Below are positions 12,961-24,415 of a stretch of DNA of 64,000 bases, in pieces. How positions within the stretch are numbered: the first letter of the stretch is position 1; each line of letters opens with the position of its first letter. The notes under the pieces were generated by a model. It was not told where the DNA came from and made no database searches. It saw nothing but the letters and a program-made list of their open reading frames with translations. The position numbers and the translations under genes were made by a program. Source of the stretch: Rhexocercosporidium sp. MPI-PUGE-AT-0058 (taxonomy: Eukaryota; Ascomycota; Leotiomycetes; Helotiales); contig JAGTJL010000010.1 in assembly GCA_020746875.1 (NCBI GenBank), forward strand, positions 1,984,001-2,048,000. The letters are read 5' to 3'.

Positions 12961-13738
12961 GAGCGAAGGAGGACTATGACAGAAGCAGGTTAGTGTGCAG
13001 TTGGTAGAAACCCATAGCGATATCAGAAGTTCTATAATGACTAGGACCCGGATTTCAGCTTGGTCTGGCCCATTCTATAAGGTACTCTGTTCTACAGCAT
13101 CTGGCCATCCATAGGAGGTATCTCGCATTCTTGATTTTAATCAATACGAACACAAGATTAGTTTTAAAGCGACGGAGCTTTTATAAAGATACTGGTTTGA
13201 CTCTCACGAAGCTTTTCCGTCGGATCTTCAGCACTTTTGAAATATTTGGGCGCCCTCTGCAACAAGAAAACATTGATCTAGCGGGAGCTGATAAGGTCAC
13301 GTCTGTATATTTCTGTCAAAACACGAAGCACTAAAGTAGTCCCTTACTAAAATTTGTTGGTGAGCTAGATGCACTAATTTCTAAGTCTTACGATTTCAAA
13401 CACGTGAAGAGATCGTGAGTTTTAAGTGATTATGTTGTGATGTGAAATAGAAACCCACCATCTCTGGGTTCGGTGCATTGTGATCTTAACGCTGAAATGT
13501 ACTAGTCCTGAATAAGCATGTTTACTGACCCCTCCCTCAATTTGGTCATTTGTATCGCTCTGGTAATGCAGTGTAACCTGCATGTTGCCGTAGTACCCCG
13601 CGCGTTGATGTGCTGGCCACAACATCTTCTTTTCTACTCGAATTCAACTCCTGCGCATGTGCCTTGAATAAGTCCCCCCCTTTCGTTTGTTCCAAACAGC
13701 TACAAAGATATTCAGGTCTTCTATAGAGTACACCCGCC
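12961..13738. other. Intergenic, no supported gene
   Basis: Separates the decayed membrane-protein gene from the plus-strand gene at 13739. Short ORFs (for example 13131-13334) lack coding features. The final 80 bases before the ATG are pyrimidine-rich, as expected of a promoter. Confidence 0.5.
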
Positions 13739-14767
13739 ATGGCGTCTTCCGGAGATATCGTGCACTCAATGAGGGATCTCAACCTTGGTCACTCTCCTGA
13801 TCCTTCCAGCGCGGCTAACAAATCAGCAAAGGTGGAGGAAGAAACTGCCGTTGTTCATCCCAAAGCCAAACAGCTGCCTGCCAAAACAAATCCGACAAAA
13901 GCCAAGAAAGGTCCGTCACCATTTCAATCGCCCCAGAACAATCCCTCTCCATCTCAAATGGAGGTTCCGGCCGTCCATAAGGCATATAGTCCAGTAAGTT
14001 CTGTCAAGTCTATCAATGGCGCAAAAATGGATTATAAATTTCAGTCCCAGGGAAGAGTCGTGCCCATCGCTGTTCCCACATCACCAAAGAAGACAAGAAG
14101 ACATCCCCGAAACCGTAGCCCGAGATTCAACTCGTTGCCTAAAACAGATCTGGCCCTCTTGTCAGACCAACCAGCATCTAGTCTAACAACACTCGAACAT
14201 GATGCAATATCGTCGCTCCAAGTATCGCGCGATCATGCGCCGGAAAGCACCTTCAAATATATCGTTCAAGCTTTTGATGGCTTGAAAGGTCCCGAGACTA
14301 TTGCCGGAGTGTATACCGATCTTGATACAGCAAATGCGTGCGCAAAACGGTTTGCTGGGGGGTGGGGAGTCAAGGAGAGTGACATTGAAGATATCCAAAG
14401 CAGCTTTGGGTGTAAAGCTAGGGCTACGAGAAGGAGCTGGCAGGGCGGGATGAGTGAGATCAGAGTGGGCGGGGCGTGGGTGAAAGTGTTGCCCAAACAC
14501 TTTGATGCTTCGATAAAAAGAGATAAAAAAGTATACTTGGCAATGGATGAGAGTAATGGGCTGTTTGTCATTGGCGTTTTTGCGGAGAAAGAGGAAGCAT
14601 GGGACGGATGTAAGGGATATGTGGATAAGTTGACCTATTGCTCCGAGCTCGATGGCAGGAAACAATGGTTTGATGACCTAGGCATGTCCCATTTGCAGGG
14701 AAGTATTGGTGGCAAAGGTCACCATTGGTCTGTGGTGGAATATTCATTAGATGGAGAGGTGCAATGA
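13739..14767 (+). CDS. Hypothetical protein, 342 residues, intronless
   Basis: Single-exon ORF of unknown function. The first ~165 residues are basic, Ser/Pro/Lys-rich and probably disordered (for example KKTRRHPRNRSPRFN). The C-terminal half looks folded and contains two related stretches, YIVQAFDGLKGPETIAGVYT followed by DLDTANACAKRFAGG, and VYLAMDESNGLFVIGVFAEK followed by EEAWDGCKGYVDKL; each is a beta-rich stretch followed by an amphipathic helix, which suggests an internally duplicated alpha/beta domain. There are no signal peptide or membrane segments. Long antisense ORFs on the other strand are shadows of this gene. The start is preceded by a pyrimidine-rich stretch and ACCCGCC. Confidence 0.75.
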   Translation: MASSGDIVHSMRDLNLGHSPDPSSAANKSAKVEEETAVVHPKAKQLPAKTNPTKAKKGPSPFQSPQNNPSPSQMEVPAVHKAYSPVSSVKSINGAKMDYKFQSQGRVVPIAVPTSPKKTRRHPRNRSPRFNSLPKTDLALLSDQPASSLTTLEHDAISSLQVSRDHAPESTFKYIVQAFDGLKGPETIAGVYTDLDTANACAKRFAGGWGVKESDIEDIQSSFGCKARATRRSWQGGMSEIRVGGAWVKVLPKHFDASIKRDKKVYLAMDESNGLFVIGVFAEKEEAWDGCKGYVDKLTYCSELDGRKQWFDDLGMSHLQGSIGGKGHHWSVVEYSLDGEVQ

Positions 14768-15050
14768 TGCTACTTTGGGGCGTCTCATCGTGGCTTGTCA
14801 TTACACGATATCACGCTGACCATCTGGGTCCCATTTGTCAACATCATTTGCAGTGCTGTACACTAAAGTAGTTTTAATTACGACGGAAAGCCTTTTTGTT
14901 ACACGCATAGGACATAAGTTTGAATCTCCTTGGAGTTGAATATCGCTGCTGTGTATCCTAGCAATTGGGCAAAATTCATATGCTTCCTGCAATCTTGCCC
15001 GTCGAATGGTTACGTTCTCCCTGCAAGCTAAAACAACTCTATCATAGGCT

Positions 15051-15329
15051 TCAGGCATCCCCGATTCCGCTGTTCGCCCCCGGATCACACATAGCCTTGC
15101 CCTTAATGCAGCAGATAATCGTGTTTCCCCCATCGCACCACCCAGTGACCAAGAGCCCGTTCACACACTGTTTCCCTTTCCTCACATCAACACATGTTCC
15201 ACCGAAAAAGGCTCCAGCATGAAAGGCCAGACAGGATGCACGCTTTTCGAGATCGACGTCGGTGTTGAGAGGGTTTGTTGCCGCAAGAGCTGCGACGAGG
15301 GCGACGAGAATTAGGAAGGTGATTTACAT
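15051..15329 (-). pseudogene. Small cysteine-rich secreted protein ORF, interrupted at codon 2
   Basis: Reading the minus strand from the ATG at 15329-15327, codon 2 is TAA (15326-15324). After it the frame stays open to a TGA at 15053-15051. The open part has the plan of a fungal small secreted protein: a hydrophobic signal-like stretch (ITFLILVALVAALAA), a short propeptide ending LEKR (a Kex2-type site, codons 27-30), then about 62 residues with seven cysteines, including a CC pair (IICCIKGK). No upstream in-frame ATG or splice acceptor restores the start. A TAA at this place is what a single C-to-T change in a glutamine codon would leave. It may be a dead effector-like or antimicrobial-type gene. 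The family was not identified. Confidence 0.6.
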
Positions 15330-17713
15330 GATGGAAATGAGGTAGTGAGTTAGGAAGGACGGATATTTGAGCTTGTGGTGAGGGGTAGGCAGCGTTGCTA
15401 TCGTATTTTGAGAGAGAATATTGGAGCTGCAGACAGCCTTTCCAGCTAAACCGTAAAGATTTAAGAAAGCGTGTGAGATGAAGGGCTTTTGTACCGCTCA
15501 GGAGTGCCCATACATTATCAGGTTCCTCAACTTCAATTGCCAGAATATAAATATAGCACATGTGGCTTGCCGAGACTCCTTTCCTTGATTTCAAAACACT
15601 ACAATCTCCCAACCTCAATCATCTGACTTCCAATAACTCGACAGCGCTGGCAAGTTATTCCAGTGCCTGGCTCAGGGCTGAAAGATGGCCTTCCTCCTAT
15701 TGGCTGCACTATTGACAGGTCGCTAAATTTATTTTGGGTCTGCCAATCTGGCGCTTTAGCGGATTTCTGAAGCTACAACGGAACGGGATCCTTCAGGCCG
15801 CCTCCCCCTGTCGAATGTCAGACGGAGCAAAAATGAACTGCAAATAGACGATAACAACGAATTAGTAGGTCTCAGGCCCGTGCTCTTAAAGGAAAACTTC
15901 AATCAGGCACCAGATCTACTCCTTTGCTCTACTTTGTACCATGCACGTGTACAGGAAAGTACCTATTGTTCTAGCATTATAGTCATCATGCGTTTGGCAG
16001 CATTTGAAAGTTGAAATTGCCCGATATATTACACTAAACATATCTCTTTCAAAGTAGGGACGATGTTTAAAGAATAGATCCCACAAGCTAGGGGTAATTG
16101 GATTCTCGGAAGAATCATTGGAAGCAATGAAATTTTCCACGTCTGTTACACTGCGTGAAAGAAACCGAGTAACTGACCGGGATTGTCAAATCTATTACGT
16201 ATAATATCTTAGTAATCTTTAGCCTACGCCCTTGGCTCTCCCCTGGTGATATACTCGAACATCAGTTTTGCGATAGCCACCTCACCGCACCGAATGGTGT
16301 GAGAAGCTGCCCCCAAAGTAGAGCTAAGGCCAAGACTCCGGAGGCGAAGTCATTCAAGACTTTAGGTTAATGACGGTAGTATATATGTACGGTGTTAAGC
16401 ATATTCAGCTTGCGCTGAATATTGTGATTTTTTGGTCCAGTTAACGTAGTTGGTGAGGGCTTAATCTCAGCTGCATTACATTAGGCCGGGCAGCATACCC
16501 AATGACGAAAACTGTCCGGAAACTCGACAGGTTTCTTCATTCTGGGACCTAGCGTCGCGACCCTCCAGATGAGACCACTCGCGAGGCTCTGAGAGCAAGA
16601 CATCGCCGATGACAATTGCATCGCGTGGCTGGGTTAATAACTCAACCAGCACTGACATTTAATCTATTAGGTCAGGTTGCTCGGTACACACAGTAATAAG
16701 ACAAGTATCATTGCGGATTCTGACATCACCGAGCCTCATAGCACTACTTTAGAATTGCATGCTTTGGACACGATATCAACGCAGGGCACAATGGACGTAA
16801 TTATTAAGACGGCAACTTTAATATGACCAGAGTACTTGAAGACTCCCTAGTATCTTTAAGAATATTAATTATAACAGCTTAATGCATCATAGACTTAAAG
16901 CTTACTTTTCAAGAGAGGAATGACAAAGACAATACAAAGCTATGTGATGTAGGCATTGGAGCAAAGCCACAGTCTCTCCAAAGCTAAAAAAGCAGAATAA
17001 TGCAGTTATTCACGAGAAAAAGTGATTTGGCACTTTTCAGGTCAATAGATGCACGTGCTGGCCTGAGAATGGACATCAATGAGCGATGGCTGCACAAAGT
17101 CCAACCCAAACAAACTTTCGCTTAGAACTCGGTTAAAAAGGGCGCCACCAGGGCCAGTGATACAAGTCCGAGCGTGGCTTCAAGCTCTTAATTTTCTATT
17201 ATCTAGAGGGGAAAAATCTGTCGAATATGAAATGACAATAGAAGAGGGAACCTGGTTCTAAAGATTGGCCGATATGGAATCTCAACATCGCTGGTTGGAG
17301 CCAAGCAAATAGAACCCAAGTTAAGAAGGACTTTACGTCGCGAGATGAATCCGAGATACAGAGATTTCGTCTTGATTCTTTCAGGCTCAAATCTATATAT
17401 CCCTTGACGATGGTACAAGATTGCCCCAAAAATCTGGCTTAGATTTCAAGCCATCCAACGGCGACCAACCACGATCTAATCCGCCAGTACTGCTGATCGA
17501 CCCCAAAGATATCAGTTTCCAACACCAGATCGAGGGTTTTCTGCTATACAATCTCTTACCTCGGTTTGAACTAGTCGTCGACTAGGGGAGCGAATTGCCT
17601 ATCCCTGAGCGGGGTCGGAGATCGTAAAGATAGAGCTGAATGGCAGCGAGGAGATCGGTGTGTCGCTGCGATATTTGATGGTATGTGTGCAATTTGGGTC
17701 CTCGGACCAAGAA
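15330..17713. other. Gene-poor stretch, 2.4 kb
   Basis: I find no ORF with a domain, signal peptide or convincing splicing here. A 74-codon minus-strand ORF at 15916-16140 begins MENFIASNDSSENPITPSLW and could be a fragment, but nothing supports it. A short hairpin, ATATTCAGC-N4-GCTGAATAT near 16400, is too small to interpret. Confidence 0.45.
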
Positions 17714-18262
17714 TTATGAGTGCCTGCATCTTGAAAGATTATCGTGGCAAGCATAAAAATTTGAAGATCGATGAGTCTCCTCCCCAACATCCAGAAATGC
17801 CAGTGCGCGGTTTTGCTCCCGCTCCCCCTCCTTCTTGGTTACCGATCGTGTTTTGTGCGTCGATGGGGTGACCATCTTCTTGCCGGGTGTTTTCTTCTCC
17901 TCATTTGCGCTCGAAGCCTTTTTTGGTGTCTTCTTGCCATCGTCGTCGTCGTCACGCTTCCTCTTGCGCGCATCCTCTTCCTCTTTCTTCGCCCTAATCC
18001 CAATTAGCGTCTGATTTTTGAGCGGAACATTTCAATGATCTACCTACCTCTTTGCCTTGATACAATGCTGGCATTCATCTTTCTTCGAGTACGTCCAATC
18101 GTGCAGCTTGCATAAATGCTCGTGCTTCCTGCACCACCTGAACTTTCCATCCGTGATGATCCAATTGCAATTTCCTGCCGGTATGATGTTCCCGTTCCTG
18201 AGAGTGACTGGCCCTCGCGCGCCTGGGCAGGCATGTTGTGTTCCAGTTGATGCGTGAGGCAT
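17714..18262 (-). CDS. Cys/His-rich basic protein, possible zinc binder
   Basis: Two exons (18262-18048 and 17993-17714) give 164 residues. The 54-nt intron (GTAGGT...GGGATTAG) has a CTAAT branch site close to the acceptor. The N-terminal 70 residues contain a Cys/His array: Cys at CPGARGPV, NCNWIITDGKFRWC, then RKHEHLCKLHDW and DECQHC, suggesting a small zinc-binding fold. The C-terminal half is highly charged, with KKEEEDARKRKRDDDDD then GKKTPKK, resembling a bipartite nuclear signal in a disordered tail. I do not recognise the family. A nuclear role is an inference from composition. The intron acceptor was chosen because the nearer one (at 18010) runs into a stop. Confidence 0.65.
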
Positions 18263-21200
18263 TATGGGCCCAAATTTGGCTGTAGTGGTGGACGCTGCGG
18301 GGTGTGGTGAGAGGTATTGATCTGCGAAGTTGCCTGATCGAGGAGCGTGAGAAGGCGTGAGGAAAAGTTCAAATAATTATGGACAAGGTTTTCGATAGGA
18401 CAGCATTGTGATTGATTTTCTTCCGAACATCAAAGAGCTCAAAGGTGAGGATTTTCGGTTTTGTTGATATTATCTTTGCTGGGCATGAAATAAAGGCTCG
18501 CTAATCTCACCTCGAGATAATCATTGTTGCATGCAAGGGTGAATTTGCATCAAGTCACCACATGAATTCGAGCTGAACTGGATACGCTATGCTCACATGT
18601 TCACCTGAGAAAGACTTGAACCTAACAAATAACCTTAGTGCTAATCCTCGACAAACGCGAGACAGCTGAAGGCTTTTATCCACGCCCACAGTACGTCTCA
18701 GCAGTTCCAATTGTTTGGGCTCTCAATATAATCGTAAATTATGTTCAAAGATTACTCGCCAGCGAATCAGCAGAGACCTTCGCAAAGAATTGTCTCTCCA
18801 TAGCGAACTAGATATCAGCAGCCGGCAGATGCGACACTTCCAGTTGTTCATTATGTGACAGGCGGTGGTGACGTGACTAGAGGAGTGAACATTCTAACTA
18901 AACTACCACCGAACTAGGTCCATCGCTCGCAAAACCACATCGTCGTTACCACAAATTACAGGGTCAATATCTTCAAATACCCCAATGCCAGAGGATTAAA
19001 CAAAAATACCAACTTTGCTTTCAGGATCAACGGAAAGCAGTTAAACGGGTCTATGAAAACATCGCTGCTTTTAGAGAAGATCCTAAAAACATTACCTCGT
19101 AGGGTCAATCTACCTAAGTTAGTGCTACGAAATTGTGTCTTTTTGCTTGGTATTACAACTTGATAGTTTGAGCCTCGAGTTTTAGTTCCGGCGTCGCGCT
19201 TGGCCGTTCAACAACCAAGACTACACGGGTACAAATTTTAACTTCGTTGCAAAGTCCCTTAGATGTGATTTTGACGTTGACGAGCTTGAGTTGGCTTGTA
19301 TGCGTCGTATGCTAATGCAGAGAATCGAAAACTTTATTAGGTAGTCTCAGGATAATTTGACGTTACTCAACACTACTCAGCCGGCAACTGCATTTAATTG
19401 ACAAGGTAAGCTTCTGAGCCTCTTGTGGTCAGACTCGTCCTTCTCGGAGAGGCTTTAATTAATCGAGATTTCGATCCTGGTCAAATCAGGAGGTTGCCAA
19501 AAGATGTGAGAAGAATCTCGGGTGATATTGAGTCAAGAAAAAGATCTCTGAACCCTGGAAGAGAAACCGGTGATGTTGAATACGCGGAGACGGATCCCAG
19601 ATCCAGTCCTCAGTCATTGTTGCTTGAGCCACAGTACACAATAAGGATACTTGAAATTTTTGGATCGAGAAAAATAGTCACCGATCCAAACATGAGATAT
19701 TCTAAAGGACATCTCGTGAGTCGTTTGCTCGAGAGCTTCTAGCTTTTCGGTAGATTGCTGGTATTGGGCTTTGATATACCGGGTATGCGTCTCTAGACGA
19801 ATTCATCAACTCGGCTGGTAGTCCGGGTGTACCAATCGGGCCGAGAGTAATTCGGATTCGCAAAGGCACGAAATTCTCCGCGCGAAAACATTCTTTGCAA
19901 GTTATTCAAGGCCGAAGAATGGCTTCACACCTTCTGCGAGCTTCCTGATACAGCGATTCTTTATGCATAATTATTTTATCATGATATAGATTAACAGGGC
20001 GTACTCATTTGCACACATATCCGGCTTTGTTGATTTTCTGGTGTAGCTGGTTAACTATACCGGCAGAAAGAATCGTAAGGAAGACAGCTGACAGGGAGAT
20101 GGTGCTAAGGGAACGAAAGGATCACTTGATGGACTAGGTTTATATAATTCCCGACGAAGAACTATGGCTCTGTGTAATCTTTTAACCCACATCGTCTTCA
20201 CGACCTGGACTTCCATGCAGCCTCATCTTCTAAGTGCCGATACGGTAGACGACTCAGCAGGACGGATGCGAAGGAGTTACGGGTACGGTCGAGAACTCCA
20301 GATGGGAATACTCGTAATGCTTTGACCGGTTTTGTCGATAAGTCCATAGCCCAGGAGGAGAAGGTTCCATATCGCCCGTCGTCTTGACTCCCATCCTCGT
20401 TGCCACAGCAAGTCACTTCATCCTGGATGCTGCTGCTGCAGGCGCCATTTTTTTGTGATATTGAGCGGTGAAGAAATGACACCTTGTAAATTTGCCCGCA
20501 GTTGAAGATTGGTTAGTCTGCAAGGTCAGAATTCGTAAACCTGAGTACTCATACGGGTGTTGGTATATCCGAGTGTACCCAAGGAGGTAGCCGGGTGGGC
20601 ATCCGGCCAACGAGATCTTGCTGCACGGATACCCGGTTTGAGGTTCGGGTTGAAATAAATGTAGATATCAATGGATTGTAAGAAAGCTTTTGCCAATGTA
20701 ACTTTATAATTGCAGCTGAGCGGGTATGCAAACGGCCAGTACCCGAGTATACCCGGAGACAACCGTGCCTGGGCCCAATTCTGCTGGAATGCATTACCAA
20801 TGAATAGAATGAGAAGGAAGGACAAAAGAGCTAGGCCCAGCGGCTTGAGGTTCGGCCTCGAGAAATACACGAACTCTTGATCGGTTTGTAGTGTTGCATT
20901 TGAAGGTACCTTTTTTGACCTCAAATCTGATGATGACTATTAAACGTCAGGAATCATTGACAAAGCCCTAGTATATTCTTTGCTGGCGAAAGCCTCGCCC
21001 ATTTTTGACTAACAATCGGTACCCGCCGGCAAGCGTGCCCCCAGAATGCCAATCAGGGGATTTTTCTTGGCTTCTCAACCTGTTGACCCCGGTGGTCGCG
21101 TCAACTGTGGCTGCTCCGTACTAATGATGGAAGTCTTCACCCGAGAGCGGGCAAGCTAGAAAAGTAATTACTCACACCGCATGAATGCTTGCTTTGCAAA

Positions 21201-21655
21201 GGAAAGGAAAGGGTATTACGAGACAGCATCATGACGAACAGAGTTATCACCTTGCGGTAAACGAATGTTAAATAAGGCATTCCTCTTTTGGCATGCGTCT
21301 GCCTCTGTAGACACTGTCCAGCGAGATACTGAAAAGCCGGCCGTGGCTCTCATGGCTCGGACCCGAATCTTCTCCAACGGCCGATGACAGCTGCGAATCC
21401 CTGTACATCTCAGGATTAAGCTTAGATTCTATTCTAGCTATTGGTCTGAGCATCTTAAGGTGCCGCTTTTTCCGATCCGCTCTTCGAAACCTAAAGTAAG
21501 AGCGAAATAATTATCTTAGTGCGATCACGAATCCCCTGCTATGATGGCTCGCTACTCGTAGATCATAGACTCCTCGCCCTTCGCTCATTTCTCCTGCATC
21601 TTGACTCGCCCCTTTCACTTAAAGGTCAGACGTCCCTCGAATATATCTAGTATGA
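18263..21655. other. Gene-poor stretch, 3.4 kb, with short CCCGGGTATAC-like repeats
   Basis: No supported gene. ORFs at 19425-19742 (plus), 20198-20482 and 20526-20924 (minus) show no domain or signal. Near 19780 and between 20540 and 20870 there are several imperfect copies of a CCGGGTATAC/GTACCCG-type motif. The string TTGAGGTTCGG also occurs twice about 205 bases apart (about 20638 and 20843). This may be an old dispersed repeat; I cannot define its ends. Confidence 0.45.
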
Positions 21656-21666
21656 ATGTGTTATAG
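21652..21666 (+). promoter_or_regulatory. Five-codon upstream ORF overlapping the first MFS ATG
   Basis: ATG AAT GTG TTA TAG starts 4 bases before the first possible ATG of the MFS gene (21656) in another frame. If transcribed, it could reduce initiation at 21656 and favour the later in-frame ATG pair at 21710. Confidence 0.4.
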
Positions 21667-23687
21667 CACCAAGAACAATACGTTGCAGATTGTGCCACGA
21701 GACAAGACAATGATGGATAAAGAGATGCGGAACGTAGCCGAAACTAAGACCGAGGCAGGGGGAAATGGCGCGGGGCAGGAACCTACCATTCAACATCAGC
21801 AAGGCCAAGAACACGACCAAATATCCAGCTCTTCGAAGAACATCCCCAACACTACGAGCAGCTCGAATATCAGTATCGAAGGGTCAACGACTGTCGATCC
21901 AGAATCGCCTCCTCAAACGGGTGAAGATGCTACCCCCCCACCACCACCAACATCAACCAATCCTGAAGACACAAGAACGAAACTGCAAACAACCATAATC
22001 GTTCTCTCGCTCTGCGCATCAGTCTTTCTTGCAGCTCTCGACACGACTATCATCACAACTGCCCTCCCCACAATTAGCGAATACTTTCACTCGAGTGCTG
22101 GATATACATGGATCGGATCCGCATACTTGCTTGCGAACGCGGCTTCTGTGCCATCATGGGGGAAGTTCTCAGATATCTGGGGGCGCAAGCCCGTTCTTCT
22201 TGTGGCATCCGGTGTTTTCTTTGTAGGAAGTCTGCTGGCAGCTACAAGTGTTAGTATTGGGATGTTAATTGCTGCTCGAGCCATACAAGGGATAGGTGGT
22301 GGGGGTTTGATTATCTTGGTCAACATATGTATAACGGATCTTTTCAGCATGCGTGTCAGGGGGGCGTACTACGGGATCATTGGAATGGTTTGGGCAGTTG
22401 CGAGTGCTGTTGGTCCGATCCTTGGTGGGGTATTTACAGAGAAGGTTTCTTGGAGGTGGTGTTTTTACATCAACCGTAAGTGTCACAATTGCAGGAGTTT
22501 GGAGCACAATGCTGACACAAGTAGTGCCTATTACAGGAACTGTCTCAATCCTCCTCTTTTTCTTCCTACATTTACACAACCCCCGAACACCAGTTTGGGA
22601 AGGTCTCAAAGCAGTGGACTGGGCTGGCTCGCTCACGATCGTCGGAGGGACATTGATGTTGCTTCTTGGCCTCGAATTTGGTGGTGTTACATATCCATGG
22701 GGATCTACAACTGTTATCTGCTTGATCGTTTTTGGCGTTGTAGTTGGTGGGCTGTTCGTTCTCAATGAGTGGAAATTCGCACGATATCCAGTCATGCCTC
22801 TCCGAATCTTCAAACACAGATCCAACATTGCGTCTCTGGGTGTCTGTTTCTGTCACGGAGCTGTTTTCATCGCAGGCAGTTACTACGCTCCTCTGTACTT
22901 CCAGGCAGTGTTGGGGGCTACACCCCTCCTTTCTGGAGTTTATCTCATCCCATTCGTCATGTCACTTTCCGTCACTTCTGGATTGACTGGGGTTTTTATC
23001 AAAAAGACTGGGAAGTATCTTCCACCAATCTGGTTCGGAATGATGGTTATGGTTCTTGGCTATGGGCTTTACATAAACCTCCCAAATGGTCGGAACTGGA
23101 CGAAAATAATCCTTTACCAGCTCGTGGCAGGCATTGGGGTTGGTCCCAATTTCCAGTCCCCTCTTCTGGCTCTGCAGACAATGATTGCACCGAAAGATAT
23201 CGCAACAGCGACTGCTACATTTGGCTTCACCCGCAACCTTTCAACAGCCATTTCTGTTGTGATCGGTGGTGTTGTCTTCCAAAACGAGATGCAGAAACGA
23301 TATTCGACTCTCCTCGCCGCTCTTGGGCCCGAGACAGCAGGAGCTCTTTCCGGTGGTTCTGCAGGCGCGAGCGTCGGCATCGTAGCCAAGCTTCCTCCTG
23401 CGCAGCGAGAAGTCGCCAGACAGGCTTTCCATGAGAGTTTGAAAGTTATGTGGATCATGTATGTTGCTTTCGCGGCACTGGGACTGGTTATCACGGCTTT
23501 CATTGGGAGTCATGTTTTGAGCAGGGAGCATCAAGCTGTGAAGACTGGTCTTGGCGAAGAGGAAAGACATCGCCAGGAGGTGAAGGAGAGAGAGAAAACT
23601 GGAAGAGACGAGGCGACAGCAATTCTGGGACCGGAGAAAGCCGATGTTCGGACGGAACGGAAGAATATAGCGAAAGAAGAGGTCTGA
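21656..23687 (+). CDS. MFS multidrug exporter, DHA2 (14-TM) family
   Basis: Two exons (21656-22475, 22522-23687) give up to 661 residues. If translation starts at the ATG at 21710 the protein is 18 residues shorter; an overlapping upstream ORF makes that start plausible. A polar, Ser/Pro-rich N-terminus of about 110 residues precedes the membrane domain. TM1 is followed by [13 protein letters not shown], the motif A region by [14 protein letters not shown], and TM5 carries the antiporter motif as [20 protein letters not shown], all typical of proton/drug antiporters of the DHA2 type. The intron falls just after WRWCFYIN, a common position. About 14 hydrophobic segments are visible, and the tail is highly charged. 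The substrate is unknown. No biosynthetic backbone gene lies beside it, so a toxin-efflux role for a cluster is not supported here. Confidence 0.9.
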
Positions 23688-24415
23688 TTGCTGTCTGTCC
23701 CTTGAAACATGCATTGGCTTTGGATTTATCGAGCTAGATGTTGGAGCACTGTCATCACATGGCGTTCACGGTAGCATCTTCATTTGAACATTTCTTGTCA
23801 ATTGTACATAGCACCCATCCTTCCCAATTTTGCGGTTAGGAAAAAGCCTTACTCTACCAAAAGTCTACCAAGGACCGTATCGGTGGACTCGTGGCACGTT
23901 CTTGGCATGAGTTCACCTGTGTTCGAAAGGTAAGTACTCAATGCCCTGCGGCCACAACTCTGAACAACTCTGAATTCCTCATACATAGTAATACATGAGC
24001 TCGTCTCCTCTATCTCTGCTTGAAATTAGCAGATATGGAGACGCAGGTCCTTGGTATACGTACAATTTCCCACCTTCAATACTTGAATCCTCTTCGTGTC
24101 CACCTCGAAATATACCCCAGGTTGTTGTTCTCTCCGCATCGTGGCACATCAATTGAGGACTACCTTTCACCCTCACTATAAATAGGTTCCAGACCTTGAG
24201 CTTTGGAAATCCAGCTTGAACTGCTGCGCGGCATGATGGACCGTTCATAGACGGACTTAACCCTTCCGTGGCGTCTTTCGGACGCTGTAAACTGCCCTCA
24301 GGTACGAGATGCAGTATCTCCCGAGCTCTAGCCCTGCAGCTGTGTAACCCAGCATCTCTTCTTGACCTCCTCAGATCTTCTCCTCGGCTTGTCTTCGATT
24401 CTTCAAAATTGCTTC
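23688..24415. other. Convergent intergenic stretch
   Basis: The MFS gene and the coiled-coil gene converge on this 0.7-kb stretch. The minus-strand ORF at 23979-24419 shows no domain and overlaps the end of the coiled-coil gene, so I treat it as 3' untranslated sequence or chance. Confidence 0.5.

Noticed and set aside
14183..14665. Long minus-strand ORFs opposite the 13739-14767 gene
   Set aside because: Shadow frames; composition and low-complexity content follow the plus-strand codons.
16395..16425. Short hairpin ATATTCAGC/GCTGAATAT in a gene-poor stretch
   Set aside because: Nine-base arms in AT-rich sequence are expected by chance, and no gene is near.
20526..20924. 132-codon minus-strand ORF with a hydrophobic stretch
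   Set aside because: It contains two copies of a short nucleotide repeat read in different contexts, with no signal peptide at its start and no splicing; more likely repeat-derived.
23114..23714. Minus-strand ORFs over the 3' half of the MFS exporter
   Set aside because: They overlap a clear membrane-transporter frame on the plus strand and have no domain of their own.
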